Assembly: GCF_001510655.1 (NCBI RefSeq) | Contig: NZ_LMVC01000006.1 | Span: 84,814-148,813 of the forward strand | Source of the DNA: Fictibacillus sp. FJAT-27399 | GTDB taxonomy: Bacteria > Bacillota > Bacilli > Bacillales > Fictibacillaceae | Reading direction: 5' to 3' | DNA: 64,000 nt | Shown: piece by piece, positions 40,918-50,288 of the stretch | Position numbering within the stretch: position 1 is the stretch's first letter | Layout of the letters: each line of letters starts with the position of its first letter | The notes under the pieces: generated by a model | Database searches by the model: none | What the model was told of the DNA's origin: nothing | Seen by the model: the letters and a program-made list of their open reading frames with translations, nothing else | Made by a program: the position numbers and the translations under genes

Positions 40918-42177
40918 TTATTTATTTAAAAGATCCTCCGCTTTTTTGTTGAACGCGTTCATTTCTTTTTTCGGTGTGGTTTGGCCGCGGTAAATCTTTT
41001 CAAAGCTGCTTAAGTATTCTTGAGCGACCGGCTCCCATTGTTTGATGACAGGCATTGGTTTGGAATCTTTCATCTGTTCGCCGAACGTTGTGTAGAACTT
41101 GTTGTCTTTCAGTGACTGATCTTCCCATGCTTTTTTAGTAGAAGGAAGAGAATTTGTCATATTCATCCATTTCAGCTGAGTTTCAGGCTTGTTCATAAAT
41201 GCCAGGAATTTCAGTGAAGCATCTTTGTGTTTTGTATATTGGAAGACAGAAAGATTGGAACCGCCAAGTGCTGATAGATTGTTTTCCTTTTTAGGAAGGA
41301 CAGCGGTTGCCCATTTTCCTTTTAAGTCTGGTGCCTGGTCGTTAATGAGTTTAACCATCCACGGACCGCTTATAAACATTGGCAGAATACCGTCACCGCG
41401 GAATCCTTGTACGATATCAATACCAGCGTCTTTTGGCGCAGATCCGTTTTTAAAGAAGCTGTTTAAATAATCGACCGCTTCCACAAACTTTGGATCATTG
41501 AAATGAGGTTTGCCTTGGCTATCGAGCAATTCCGCTCCGTTTTGTCGGGCAAACATAAAGCCTAAGCTTTGTTCTTTGACATCAAGGCTGATGCCGTACT
41601 TATTCTTCCCGCGCTCAGACAGTTTCTTGGCAGCTGCACTTAGTTCTTCCCACGTTGTTGGAGCTTCACTGAAACCGGCTTTCTTTAAAAGATCGGTACG
41701 GTAGAAGAGGACGCGTGTGTCGATATACCATGGAACACCGACCGTTTGGTTTTTATATTTGGTTGTTTCTATAGAACCGGCATAATAGTTGGACGGGTCG
41801 AGCTCTGGGTATTTTTTTACATAAGGTTTTAAATCCAGCAAAGCTTTGGCGGATCCGAATTCTGGAATCCATGTCGTTCCCATCTGCAAAACATCCGGCC
41901 CTTTTTTAGCAGCAACAGCTGTTAGCAGCTTATCGTGGGCAGTCTCCCAAGGGATCGCCTGAACCTTAACATCAATTTTTGGATTTTCTTTTTCAAAGGC
42001 TTCGGCTATCTTGGGTAATGATTTGGCTTCTTCTCCCATTCCCCAGACATTAATCACTGTCTTTCCGCTTCCTGATGAACTGGCTGAACAGCCTGTGAGC
42101 GCACCTGACATGAGGAATGCTCCTGCCAAAGAACCGACGATTAGCTTTTTGTTGAGTTTAGGTAACCAGTTTTTCAT
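40918..42177 (-). CDS. sugar ABC transporter substrate-binding lipoprotein (sophorooligosaccharide type)
   Basis: A 419-residue cluster-B sugar-binding protein. Basic start, hydrophobic segment and lipobox LTGC near residue 30 indicate a lipoprotein. Motifs VINVWGMGEEAKSLPKIAEA, DVLQMGTTWIPEF and FISGPWMVKLIND are typical of oligosaccharide receptors. By its place in the locus it should bind beta-1,2-glucooligosaccharides, as the Listeria receptor in the equivalent operon does. GGGGGAG precedes the ATG. It is the first gene of the minus-strand operon, behind the operator cluster. Confidence 0.92.
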   Translation of the reverse strand: MKNWLPKLNKKLIVGSLAGAFLMSGALTGCSASSSGSGKTVINVWGMGEEAKSLPKIAEAFEKENPKIDVKVQAIPWETAHDKLLTAVAAKKGPDVLQMGTTWIPEFGSAKALLDLKPYVKKYPELDPSNYYAGSIETTKYKNQTVGVPWYIDTRVLFYRTDLLKKAGFSEAPTTWEELSAAAKKLSERGKNKYGISLDVKEQSLGFMFARQNGAELLDSQGKPHFNDPKFVEAVDYLNSFFKNGSAPKDAGIDIVQGFRGDGILPMFISGPWMVKLINDQAPDLKGKWATAVLPKKENNLSALGGSNLSVFQYTKHKDASLKFLAFMNKPETQLKWMNMTNSLPSTKKAWEDQSLKDNKFYTTFGEQMKDSKPMPVIKQWEPVAQEYLSSFEKIYRGQTTPKKEMNAFNKKAEDLLNK

Positions 42178-42615
42178 ATTTGCTCCCCCTATACGTTGAT
42201 CAATTTTTGGGTCTTATCCATTTTACTTCTTCACTGCAGGTTAATTCTAGTAAAGTATTCCTTTTCAGTGAAACGTTTCTATTACTAGCAAAAAAATATA
42301 GAAGAAGATTTTCAATGCTTTTTATTGAAACGTTTCGACAGGGCTATTATAATTCATAATGAAATCGTTTACAACCGAATTTTTCAAATGTATTTTAAAA
42401 AAATAAATATTCTAACTATTTATGTTTATGAATCCCTTTGCCTGCAAGGGATTCAGCAAGAGACATTAGTGAAACGTTTCAATTCTTTCATTGACGATGA
42501 TGTTTGGAACCCTTTATAATCCTCTTTGAATAGTAATCGAAACGTTTCTACGTATTTCGGAATGATAAGTTACATCTATATTGCACGTATATTAAAGCCG
42601 ATTGGAGGAAATGAA
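42178..42615. promoter_or_regulatory. divergent promoter region with four GAAACGTTTC operators
   Basis: Operators at 42270-42279, 42327-42336, 42471-42480 and 42539-42548. Two plus-strand promoters are visible: TTGAAA-N17-TATAAT (42325-42353), with an operator over the -35, and TTGACG-N18-TATAAT (42491-42520), with operators on either side. The region separates the divergent binding-protein and GH3 genes, and the operator spacings (57, 144 and 68 bases) would allow looping by a LacI-type tetramer. Confidence 0.85.
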
Positions 42616-44781
42616 ATGCCAGACCAAACATTACATTCTCTTGTAAAAGAAATGACTCTAAATGAAAAAATTGCTCAGCTTATCCAGCTGGCCGCTCCTT
42701 TTTTTGAAGGATCAAAAGAACAAGGAGAGATAACGGGGCCGATGGCAGAAATGGGCGTTACGAAGGAAACAGTCAGAAATAGCGGTTCGGTCCTTGGGGC
42801 ATCCGGCGCGAAAGAGGTGCGTGAGATACAGGAAGCACATCTTAAAACCAACCGGCTGGGCATTCCGCTCTTGATCATGGCGGACATTGTTCATGGATTT
42901 AAGACGATTTTTCCGGTACCGCTTGCGATCGGGTGCTCATGGGATATCAAGCTTGCGGAAAAAAGTGCGGAGATTGCCGCCGCTGAAGCCTCCGTAGCAG
43001 GTGTTCATGTAACGTTTGCCCCGATGGTCGACCTCGTCCGTGATCCGCGATGGGGAAGAGTCATGGAATCCACAGGAGAAGATCCTTATTTAAACAGTGA
43101 ATTTGCTCGCGCCTTTGTTCGTGGTTTTCAAGGAGATGACCTAACATCCGATACTTCCCGTGTTGCAGCTTGCGTCAAGCATTTCGCGGCGTACGGAGCC
43201 GGGGAAGGGGGACGTGATTATAATACAGTAGACATGTCTGAACGGCAGCTGAGGGAAATGTACTTGCCGGCCTATAAAGCAGCATTGGATGAAGGCTGTG
43301 AGATGGTCATGACCGCTTTTAACACGGTGGACGGCATACCAGCCTCAGGAAATAAGAGGCTGATGCGCGGTCTCTTGAGAAAGGAATGGGGATTTGACGG
43401 CGTCCTCATCTCAGATTGGGGTGCAGTAAAAGAACTGATTCCCCATAGCGTGGCAGTGGATGAAAAAGAAGCAGCCGCCAAAGCGCTTACGGCGGGTGTC
43501 GATATTGAAATGATGACATTGTGCTATGTGAATCACTTAAAGGAGTTAATTGAAAACCGTGAAGTATCAGAAGATCTGCTGGATGAAGCTGTACTCCGCA
43601 TTCTTGCATTAAAGAAGAAGCTCGGGCTGTTTGAAAACCCTCATCGCGGAACGGATGAACAAAGAGAGCAGGAAGTGATTATGAGTGAGCCGCACAGAGC
43701 GGTGGCGAGAGAACTTGCAGCCAAGTCTTGCGTTCTATTAAAAAATGAAAATGTCCTTCCTCTTCAATCCGGCCAAAAGGTTGCCCTAATTGGCCCATTT
43801 GCACAAAACGGAGATATTCTTGGGCCGTGGTCATGGAAAGGTTCTAGAGAAGCAGCGATTCAACTGTATGATGGGCTGAAGGAAAGACTGGCTCATGATA
43901 GATTATCCGTTGCAAAAGGCTGCGGTATTGAAACTGGTACGGAGGAAGAGCTTCAGCAGGCTCTTGAAACAGCAGCTCATGCAGATATCGTTGTTCTTGC
44001 GCTTGGCGAAAACTCAGATATGAGCGGAGAAGCTGGGAGCCGAAGCGACATCAGACTGCCTGAAATTCAGCACGAACTGCTCTCAGCTTTAAAAAAAATC
44101 GGCAAACCAATTGTCACCGTTTTGTTTAACGGCCGTCCTCTCGATCTTAGGGATGTTACTGAGCAGTCAGACGCTATCCTCGAAGCTTGGTTTCCTGGAA
44201 CAGAAGGAGGCCACGCGGTGGCAGAACTTCTTTTAGGAAAAGTAAATCCGTCCGGAAAGCTGTCAATGTCGTTTCCACATTCGGTGGGGCAGGTGCCGGT
44301 TTATTATAACTGCTTTAATACTGGGAGGCCTCAAGGTGCACCAGATGCACAAGAACGCTATGTTTCTCAGTATCTTGATGTGCCGAACGAAGCGCTTTAT
44401 CCGTTTGGGTTTGGATTAAGCTACACGTCATTCAGCTACGGAGAGCCGGTATTATCAAGTAATGTTTTAAAACCGGGTGAAGCGATTCAGCTATCCATTA
44501 CAGTCGCGAACACAGGAGATCGGGATGGAGAAGAGACGGTACAGCTTTATGTGAGAGACATGGCGGGTGAAGTTGTCCGTCCGCTGAAAGAGTTGAAGGC
44601 GTTCGAGAAAGTGGCGCTTGTGTCCGGAGAGAAAAAGGAAATCATCTTTACTTTAAAAGAAGAACAACTGAGATACCATCATTCAGATTTAACGTTAGCG
44701 AGCGATCCCGGAGCCTATACCGCTTATGTGGGCCCTTGCAGCTGCAATGTGAAGGAAGTAACGTTTTCTTTAGTTAAATAA
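42616..44781 (+). CDS. GH3 beta-glucosidase
   Basis: A 721-residue glycoside hydrolase family 3 enzyme with no signal peptide, so intracellular. The N-terminal barrel has FAPMVDLVRDPRWGRVMES, the KHFAAYGA motif and the nucleophile region GVLISDWGAV; a C-terminal alpha/beta sandwich and a fibronectin-III-like domain follow. In the equivalent Listeria locus the GH3 enzyme hydrolyses sophorose, and the same is inferred here. The ATG at 42616 follows GGAGG. The gene is the first of the plus-strand unit, with the GH94 gene 23 bases downstream. Confidence 0.93.
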   Translation: MPDQTLHSLVKEMTLNEKIAQLIQLAAPFFEGSKEQGEITGPMAEMGVTKETVRNSGSVLGASGAKEVREIQEAHLKTNRLGIPLLIMADIVHGFKTIFPVPLAIGCSWDIKLAEKSAEIAAAEASVAGVHVTFAPMVDLVRDPRWGRVMESTGEDPYLNSEFARAFVRGFQGDDLTSDTSRVAACVKHFAAYGAGEGGRDYNTVDMSERQLREMYLPAYKAALDEGCEMVMTAFNTVDGIPASGNKRLMRGLLRKEWGFDGVLISDWGAVKELIPHSVAVDEKEAAAKALTAGVDIEMMTLCYVNHLKELIENREVSEDLLDEAVLRILALKKKLGLFENPHRGTDEQREQEVIMSEPHRAVARELAAKSCVLLKNENVLPLQSGQKVALIGPFAQNGDILGPWSWKGSREAAIQLYDGLKERLAHDRLSVAKGCGIETGTEEELQQALETAAHADIVVLALGENSDMSGEAGSRSDIRLPEIQHELLSALKKIGKPIVTVLFNGRPLDLRDVTEQSDAILEAWFPGTEGGHAVAELLLGKVNPSGKLSMSFPHSVGQVPVYYNCFNTGRPQGAPDAQERYVSQYLDVPNEALYPFGFGLSYTSFSYGEPVLSSNVLKPGEAIQLSITVANTGDRDGEETVQLYVRDMAGEVVRPLKELKAFEKVALVSGEKKEIIFTLKEEQLRYHHSDLTLASDPGAYTAYVGPCSCNVKEVTFSLVK

Positions 44782-44804
44782 ATTGAAAGATTTGAGGGGG
44801 ATCC

Positions 44805-47800
44805 ATGATTACCAAAACAATGCCCACATTTGATATACAGGCAGGGAACTACAGGTTTACTTTTTTAAACAGCGGAGATCTTTTCGAAGCGGTTCATCAA
44901 GGAATCATGATTAACCAATGGCAGTCCAATCCAATTGATGGCGCGCTGAACAATCTGTATCTGCGCATTCACGGCGGGGATAGCATTCAATATTTTCCAA
45001 TGCTCGGCAGCCATTCAAACAGCAAGGTCAGTCATTCAGCTTCACAAGTGGTTTGGGAAGGTAAGTCAGCAAATGTGCACTATAAGGTTGCATTTTCCCT
45101 TACCAGCCAGGGCGTTTGGTTCTGGGAGGTTGAAACGGAAGGCAAGGGCGTTGAAATTGATGTTATTTATGCACAGGATATCGGGCTTGCAGATAAAGGA
45201 GCAGTACGGACGAATGAAGCTTTCGTTTCTCAATATATTGATCATTCTGTTTACGAAGATGGGGAAAAGGGCTATGTTGTTTGCTCGCGTCAAAACCAGC
45301 CGAACTCCGGAGGGTTTCCTTATTTGCAGCAAGGTTCTTTAACAAGGGCCACAGCCTTTTCGACGGACGGATATCAGTTCTTCGGGCTCTCCTATAAAGA
45401 AACGAATGAGCCTGAGATCCTAAAAAAAGAAAAGCTTGAAAATGAAGTCTATCAATATGAATTTGGGTTCACAGCTCTTCAGTCATCTCGAGTATTACTA
45501 TCCGGAAAAGAACGGTTTGTTTTTTACGGACTGTTTAAAGAAAATCATCCGGAAGCGGTAGCTGAACTGGCATTTCAACAAGAGTTACAGAGTGCTTGGG
45601 ACACGGTCAAAGGTCAGAAGCCAGAAGAATGCAATGCTTTAGAGCCAGTACAGTTATCCTCCAGATTCGGAGATCCGCTTACGTCTATTTCGTTCACAGA
45701 AGAAGAACTTAACCAACTCTACCCTGATCGCCAATTGGAAGAGTACGACGGTGAATGCCTGCTCTCTTTTTTTACTGCAACGTTTGAGCACGTGGTTCTG
45801 AAGGAAAAAGAGCTGATCGTCGAACGGCCCCACGGACATATTATTGTATCCGGAAACAATGCAGGCATCACGGAAGAAGTCATTACGTCCACTTCCTACA
45901 TGTATGGTGTGTTTAACTCACATATCGTTAAGGGCAATACCTCGTTCAATAAAATGATGACCAATATGAGAAATGCGCTGAATGTGATGAAAACTTCCGG
46001 ACAGCGGATCTATGTGGAAATGGATGGGCAGTATCGCTTGCTCACCATGCCTTCCATCTACGAGATCGGATTTAATTATGCCCGCTGGTTCTATAAAACT
46101 GCCAAGGATACATTGAGAATCACCAGCTATACAACTGTTGATTCTCCTGTTATTCACTTGGAAGTCCAATCGTTAAGCGGAAAGCCATATCGTTTCCTTG
46201 TAACGAATCAGATTTCCATGAACAACAATGAATATGAAGTCCCGTACCGTATGGAGAAAAGCGGGAATGTTCTCTCGTTCTTTGCAGATGAATCATCAGA
46301 CAGTGCAAAGACGTATCCGAACCTTCGATATGACATGAATGTAACGGGAACAGGCATGAGAGTAAGGGATGAGGAGCTGTTTGGCGAGAGCATTGAAACA
46401 GGATCAAGTTCGCTCGCTGTGCTTGAACTTGAAGCAGCAAGTGAATGGACGCTTTCTGTTCAGGGACAGCTCTACGGAGAAGAATCTCATTTCACCAAGA
46501 AAGATACTGAAAAAGAAATTGAACGATTTCAGGAATTCTACCATTCTGTTAACAAAGGCTTTCGTGTAAGCCAGCATGGCGGTGATAATGAAGAACTGCA
46601 GAAGGTGAACGCGATCTCATGGTGGTATACGCACAACATGCTCGTTCATTATTCTGTGCCCCATGGTTTGGAACAGTATGGAGGCGCCGCTTGGGGAACG
46701 AGAGACGTATGCCAGGGGCCTGCAGAATATTTTACAGCGACACAAAATTATGAAGCTATTCGTGAAATTATTAAGACAGTCTACTCCCACCAATACGAAA
46801 GCACCGGCAATTGGCCGCAGTGGTTCATGTTTGACCGTTATTACAAAATACAGCAGCAGGAGAGCCACGGGGATATTATCGTTTGGCCGTTAAAAGCGCT
46901 CAGTGATTATTTAGCGGCAACAAGTGATTACAGCTTGCTTGAGGAGATCATTCCGTACACTGAAGACAACGGTGAGTTTACGGTGAAAGAGGAATCCCTT
47001 TTTGACCACGTAAAGAAACAAATCGACTATATAAAGAAAAACTTTTTGCATGATACCTATCTTTCGTCATATGGAGACGGGGATTGGGATGATACGCTTC
47101 AGCCTGCAAATGCTCAATTGAAACAATATATGATCAGCAGCTGGACCGTGTCGTTAACCTATCAAGTGATGACTCAATTTTCCAGGCAGCTTGCAGCGAT
47201 TGATCAAGCCCAGGCAGATGAGCTTAAGGACTTGGCTGCGGGGATTGAGTCTGATTTTAACAGATACATTCTTTCAGACGGTGTGATTCCAGGCTTTATC
47301 TACATGGAGGAACCAGGGAAAGAAGAACTGATGCTGCACCCGAAGGATACAAAGACGGGCATTCAGTATCGCCTGCTTCCGATGACGCGAAGCATGATCA
47401 GTGAACTCTTAAGTCCAGAACAGGCAGCAGAACATTATGAGCTGATCAAAAATCATATGCTCTGCCCGGATGGTGTAAGGCTCATGAACCAACCGGCCCA
47501 TTATGCAGGAGGTGTCAGCACCCATTTTAAACGTGCTGAGCAGGCAGCGAACTTCGGAAGAGAAGTGGGGCTTCAATATGTCCACGCTCATATCCGTTTT
47601 GTAGAGGCGATGGCCAAGCTTGGAAAAACTGAAGAAGCTTGGGACGGACTGGCTGTGATCAATCCGATCGGTATCCAGAAGGTGGTACCAAACGCTGAGC
47701 GAAGACAAAGCAATGCGTACTTCAGCAGTTCGGACGGTAAATTCAATACACGTTATGAAGCACAAGAACGCTTTAAAGAACTTAGAGAGGGGACCGTTCA

Positions 47801-48155
47801 GGTAAAGGGCGGATGGCGCATTTATTCCAGCGGTCCGGGAATCTTTATGAATCAGCTCATCTCAAGCTGTCTTGGCGTCCGGCAAGAAGGAGATATCCTT
47901 GTCATTGACCCTGTTCTGCCTAAAAAATTGGACGGCTTAGTGTTTGATTTTCATGTGAATGGAGTGCCCGTCTCGTTCCACTATGATCTAAGCGGGGAAC
48001 ATGAGAGCGGAGTGTCCGTTAATGGAAATCCGGTTTCTGCTGATCGTTTCTCTAACCGTTACCGAAAAGGCGGTTTTAAGATCAGTAAGAGTGAGCTTGA
48101 GGCTGTATATCAACAGGATAAGTCAGTAACAAATGTGATTGAGGTCAGGTTGTAA
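44805..48155 (+). CDS. GH94 1,2-beta-oligoglucan phosphorylase
   Basis: A 1116-residue GH94 phosphorylase, a size characteristic of 1,2-beta-oligoglucan phosphorylases rather than cellobiose phosphorylases (about 800). An N-terminal beta-sandwich region is followed by an (alpha/alpha)6 barrel with YGGAAWGTRDVCQGPAEYF, GNWPQWFMFD and the general-acid motif YGDGDWDDTLQPAN, then a C-terminal sandwich. It phosphorolyses beta-1,2-glucooligosaccharides to glucose 1-phosphate, saving ATP. GAGGGGG precedes the ATG. It is co-transcribed with the GH3 gene. Confidence 0.92.
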   Translation: MITKTMPTFDIQAGNYRFTFLNSGDLFEAVHQGIMINQWQSNPIDGALNNLYLRIHGGDSIQYFPMLGSHSNSKVSHSASQVVWEGKSANVHYKVAFSLTSQGVWFWEVETEGKGVEIDVIYAQDIGLADKGAVRTNEAFVSQYIDHSVYEDGEKGYVVCSRQNQPNSGGFPYLQQGSLTRATAFSTDGYQFFGLSYKETNEPEILKKEKLENEVYQYEFGFTALQSSRVLLSGKERFVFYGLFKENHPEAVAELAFQQELQSAWDTVKGQKPEECNALEPVQLSSRFGDPLTSISFTEEELNQLYPDRQLEEYDGECLLSFFTATFEHVVLKEKELIVERPHGHIIVSGNNAGITEEVITSTSYMYGVFNSHIVKGNTSFNKMMTNMRNALNVMKTSGQRIYVEMDGQYRLLTMPSIYEIGFNYARWFYKTAKDTLRITSYTTVDSPVIHLEVQSLSGKPYRFLVTNQISMNNNEYEVPYRMEKSGNVLSFFADESSDSAKTYPNLRYDMNVTGTGMRVRDEELFGESIETGSSSLAVLELEAASEWTLSVQGQLYGEESHFTKKDTEKEIERFQEFYHSVNKGFRVSQHGGDNEELQKVNAISWWYTHNMLVHYSVPHGLEQYGGAAWGTRDVCQGPAEYFTATQNYEAIREIIKTVYSHQYESTGNWPQWFMFDRYYKIQQQESHGDIIVWPLKALSDYLAATSDYSLLEEIIPYTEDNGEFTVKEESLFDHVKKQIDYIKKNFLHDTYLSSYGDGDWDDTLQPANAQLKQYMISSWTVSLTYQVMTQFSRQLAAIDQAQADELKDLAAGIESDFNRYILSDGVIPGFIYMEEPGKEELMLHPKDTKTGIQYRLLPMTRSMISELLSPEQAAEHYELIKNHMLCPDGVRLMNQPAHYAGGVSTHFKRAEQAANFGREVGLQYVHAHIRFVEAMAKLGKTEEAWDGLAVINPIGIQKVVPNAERRQSNAYFSSSDGKFNTRYEAQERFKELREGTVQVKGGWRIYSSGPGIFMNQLISSCLGVRQEGDILVIDPVLPKKLDGLVFDFHVNGVPVSFHYDLSGEHESGVSVNGNPVSADRFSNRYRKGGFKISKSELEAVYQQDKSVTNVIEVRL

Positions 48156-48254
48156 CTGCAGAAACCGTGTCCAGCTCGAGCGCTTGTCGGACTTGAACAG
48201 GACGCTTTTGCTTTTCTAATCTAACAGCAATCACCATCAAAATGCGAGAACGAT

Positions 48255-48275
48255 GTATAATAGAGATAACGTTTT
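48255..48275 (+). promoter_or_regulatory. -10 and degenerate operator of the lacI-type gene
   Basis: TATAAT (48255-48260) followed by GATAACGTTTTC, a two-mismatch relative of the GAAACGTTTC operator, suggesting autoregulation. No clear -35 element was found. Confidence 0.45.
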
Positions 48276-48300
48276 CATAGACAGATTGGAGTGTGTCCAG

Positions 48301-49263
48301 GTGGTCAGTATTAAGGATATTGCAAAACAAGCTGGTGTTTCCATTTCAACCGTATCGTATGCCTTGAATGGAAGCCGGAAAGTCACGCAGGAAACCACCG
48401 CTAAAATTTTAGCAATCGCCAAGGAATTGAACTATATTCCTAACGCAGCGGCTCGAACGCTAAAGAAGCGGGAAACAAAAATTGCCGGTGTTTTCTTAAC
48501 CAATTACAGTGGTGCTTTTTATGGTGAACTGCAGCAAGGGATGCTCGATCAGCTGGCACACCATGGATATGAGCTGATCGTTTGCAGCGGCAAGGAATCC
48601 CACCGTTTTCTCCCTGAAGGAATGATCGACGGTGCCATTATATTGGACGCCAACTTTTCAAGTGAAGAACTGATCAGTTACGCAGACCGAGGCCATAAAC
48701 TTGTTGTTCTGGATCGTGAACTGAAGCATGAAAATATCACTCAAGTATTACTCGACAATAAAACCGGAGCAAAGCTTGCGATTGAACATGCCGCAGATCA
48801 AGGTCATAAGAAGCTGATCATCGTGACAGGCCCTCAAGCGTCCTTTGATTCGGATCAGCGCCTGCAGCAGGCACTGGCCACGGCTGAAAAGAACGGCCTT
48901 GAATGCCATGTCATCCAAGGCGATTTTAACAAACCGACAGGAGAGAAAGCAGCGAGAAAAATCGTTGAATCGTACTCCGGCCCAGTCGCTGTCTTTTGTC
49001 TGAATGACGAGATGGCGATAGGCATGTACAATTTTTTGTCTAAAACAGAGTACCGCATAGGAAAGCACATTCACATTATCGGTTTTGACAATATTGAAGT
49101 CGCACAATATACGCATCCACGCCTAACAACTATTGATTACTCCAAGCGGGAGTGGGGAGCGGCAGGGGCGGAGCAGCTGATCAAACTCATCCGAAAGGAA
49201 ACAGCACCTTCTAAAAAAATCGGTGTAACTCTTGTAGAGGGAGAGTCTCTCCAAAAGGTTTAA
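48301..49263 (+). CDS. LacI-family regulator of the beta-1,2-glucan locus
   Basis: A 320-residue LacI/GalR repressor: the DNA-binding head VSIKDIAKQAGVSISTVSYALNG, the hinge helix AARTLKKRETKIAGVFL and a periplasmic-binding-protein-like ligand domain (GMIDGAIILDA, FCLNDEMAIGMYNFL, GFDNIEVAQYTHPRLTTI). It is presumed to bind GAAACGTTTC operators and be induced by a short glucooligosaccharide such as sophorose. The GTG at 48301 is chosen because the conserved head starts there and GGAG lies about ten bases upstream. Confidence 0.9.
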   Translation: MVSIKDIAKQAGVSISTVSYALNGSRKVTQETTAKILAIAKELNYIPNAAARTLKKRETKIAGVFLTNYSGAFYGELQQGMLDQLAHHGYELIVCSGKESHRFLPEGMIDGAIILDANFSSEELISYADRGHKLVVLDRELKHENITQVLLDNKTGAKLAIEHAADQGHKKLIIVTGPQASFDSDQRLQQALATAEKNGLECHVIQGDFNKPTGEKAARKIVESYSGPVAVFCLNDEMAIGMYNFLSKTEYRIGKHIHIIGFDNIEVAQYTHPRLTTIDYSKREWGAAGAEQLIKLIRKETAPSKKIGVTLVEGESLQKV

Positions 49264-49268
49264 TCAGT

Positions 49269-49308
49269 AAAAAGGGAAGGCAGCCCTGGTGGCTCCTTCC
49301 CTTTTGGC
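49269..49308. terminator. bidirectional terminator
   Basis: AAAAGGGAAGG and CCTTCCCTTTT arms. Confidence 0.92.
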
Positions 49309-49309
49309 A

Positions 49310-49960
49310 TTATTGAAACTTGTTAGGAAATTGCTTAATGATTCCGCCGGTTAGTGTATCGGCCATCTTGATGATATGGTCCTCGCCAAGATCAAACGCT
49401 GAAATGTCGCCGTTCCAATTTTGCTTTAGGCGATTAGCGACTTGATCGGTAACGAATTGGAGATGGATATATAACATCTCCTTTAACGTTTTTTCCGGCC
49501 AGTTCGGATTGGCAGAGCTTAAAAATCGTGCGATATTGTCTGCGTTCCTGTACCAGGCGGTGTTGTATTTTTTGAAGTCTGCCTGATTTCCTGTTTTAGC
49601 GGCCGCTGTTAATTTTCCTGCAAGAACGATGTGCTCGGTCAGCAGCTCGCCCAATTTATTGCCTGCTGCCTCTCCGTAGTAAGGTTTGATGGCATTTCCT
49701 ATGTCTTTTTGATTCTTTAAAAGCCTCGCCAGGACTTGATCCTGGTCCTTTAATCCTGCGACTGCACTGACAATATAGCTTCTTGTCCAGATGGTGTGGT
49801 CGATCCAGAGCTTTCGCAGGTCGCCCTGAAGTTTAACGGCCGAAACGCTCAGGCACTGCTGCTGGACACGGGGTGCTGTTTTAGCTTGTGCGCTTAAAGG
49901 TGAGAAGATTAAGCAGGCAGCAAGCACCGGCATTGAAAATTTCAAAAGATGTTTTTTCAT
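49310..49960 (-). CDS. secreted helical protein of unknown function
   Basis: A 216-residue exported protein: a signal peptide with cleavage after LSAQA (about residue 26), then an all-helical domain rich in His, Trp and Tyr (LRKLWIDHTIWTRSYIVSA, AIKPYYGEAAGNKLGELLTEHI, YNTAWYRNADNIARFL, MLYIHLQFVTDQV). I recall similar proteins in Bacillus genomes with unreliable names such as acetylglutamate kinase or glycosyltransferase, neither of which fits this fold. A ferritin-like bundle is possible. AAGGAGG precedes the ATG. It is monocistronic. Confidence 0.8.
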   Translation of the reverse strand: MKKHLLKFSMPVLAACLIFSPLSAQAKTAPRVQQQCLSVSAVKLQGDLRKLWIDHTIWTRSYIVSAVAGLKDQDQVLARLLKNQKDIGNAIKPYYGEAAGNKLGELLTEHIVLAGKLTAAAKTGNQADFKKYNTAWYRNADNIARFLSSANPNWPEKTLKEMLYIHLQFVTDQVANRLKQNWNGDISAFDLGEDHIIKMADTLTGGIIKQFPNKFQ

Positions 49961-50217
49961 GCTGTTTTCCTCCTTTTCTTTTCGTGCTGTCTTATTTTTG
50001 GAAAAAATGCCTGTTTTTATGAATACTTATTGAGTTTCTATCTATAATGAAGTAGTATGAAAGTAATAAAAATCGGAAGGGTGAACAAAGGGCGATGAAC
50101 AACTAATCTTATTTCTTAGAAAAACATTCGTATAAACAATTGCGATCATTTTTTTCTGGATAGGATTAGTACAGCCTTTTGATTCAGCCCAATTAGAATC
50201 ATGCCCGAATTGCGCGC

Positions 50218-50288
50218 ATGTTCTCTGTCTTTTTTGCGGCGTAACAAGAGCCTCCTGTCCAGAATGATGGATCAGGAGGTTATTTTTT
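50218..50288 (+). promoter_or_regulatory. attenuator-like leader of the MFS gene
   Basis: A hairpin with arms CCTCCTGTCC (50251-50260) and GGA-CAGGAGG (50269-50279) is followed directly by TTATTTTTT and then the MFS ATG. The 3' arm contains the only ribosome binding site of the gene, so the structure can both terminate transcription and hide the site. A tiny frame encoding MFSVFFAA (50218-50244) ends six bases before the hairpin and could be a leader peptide, but it has no clear ribosome binding site. Confidence 0.6.

Noticed and set aside
42325-42519. 64-codon open frame upstream of the GH3 gene
   Set aside because: It overlaps two promoters and an operator and has no ribosome binding site.
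42270-42548. GAAACGTTTC sites as CcpA cre elements
   Set aside because: They are perfect 10-bp palindromes lacking the TGNAANCG layout of cre and are confined to the LacI-linked locus, so a dedicated LacI operator fits better; CcpA cross-binding is not excluded.
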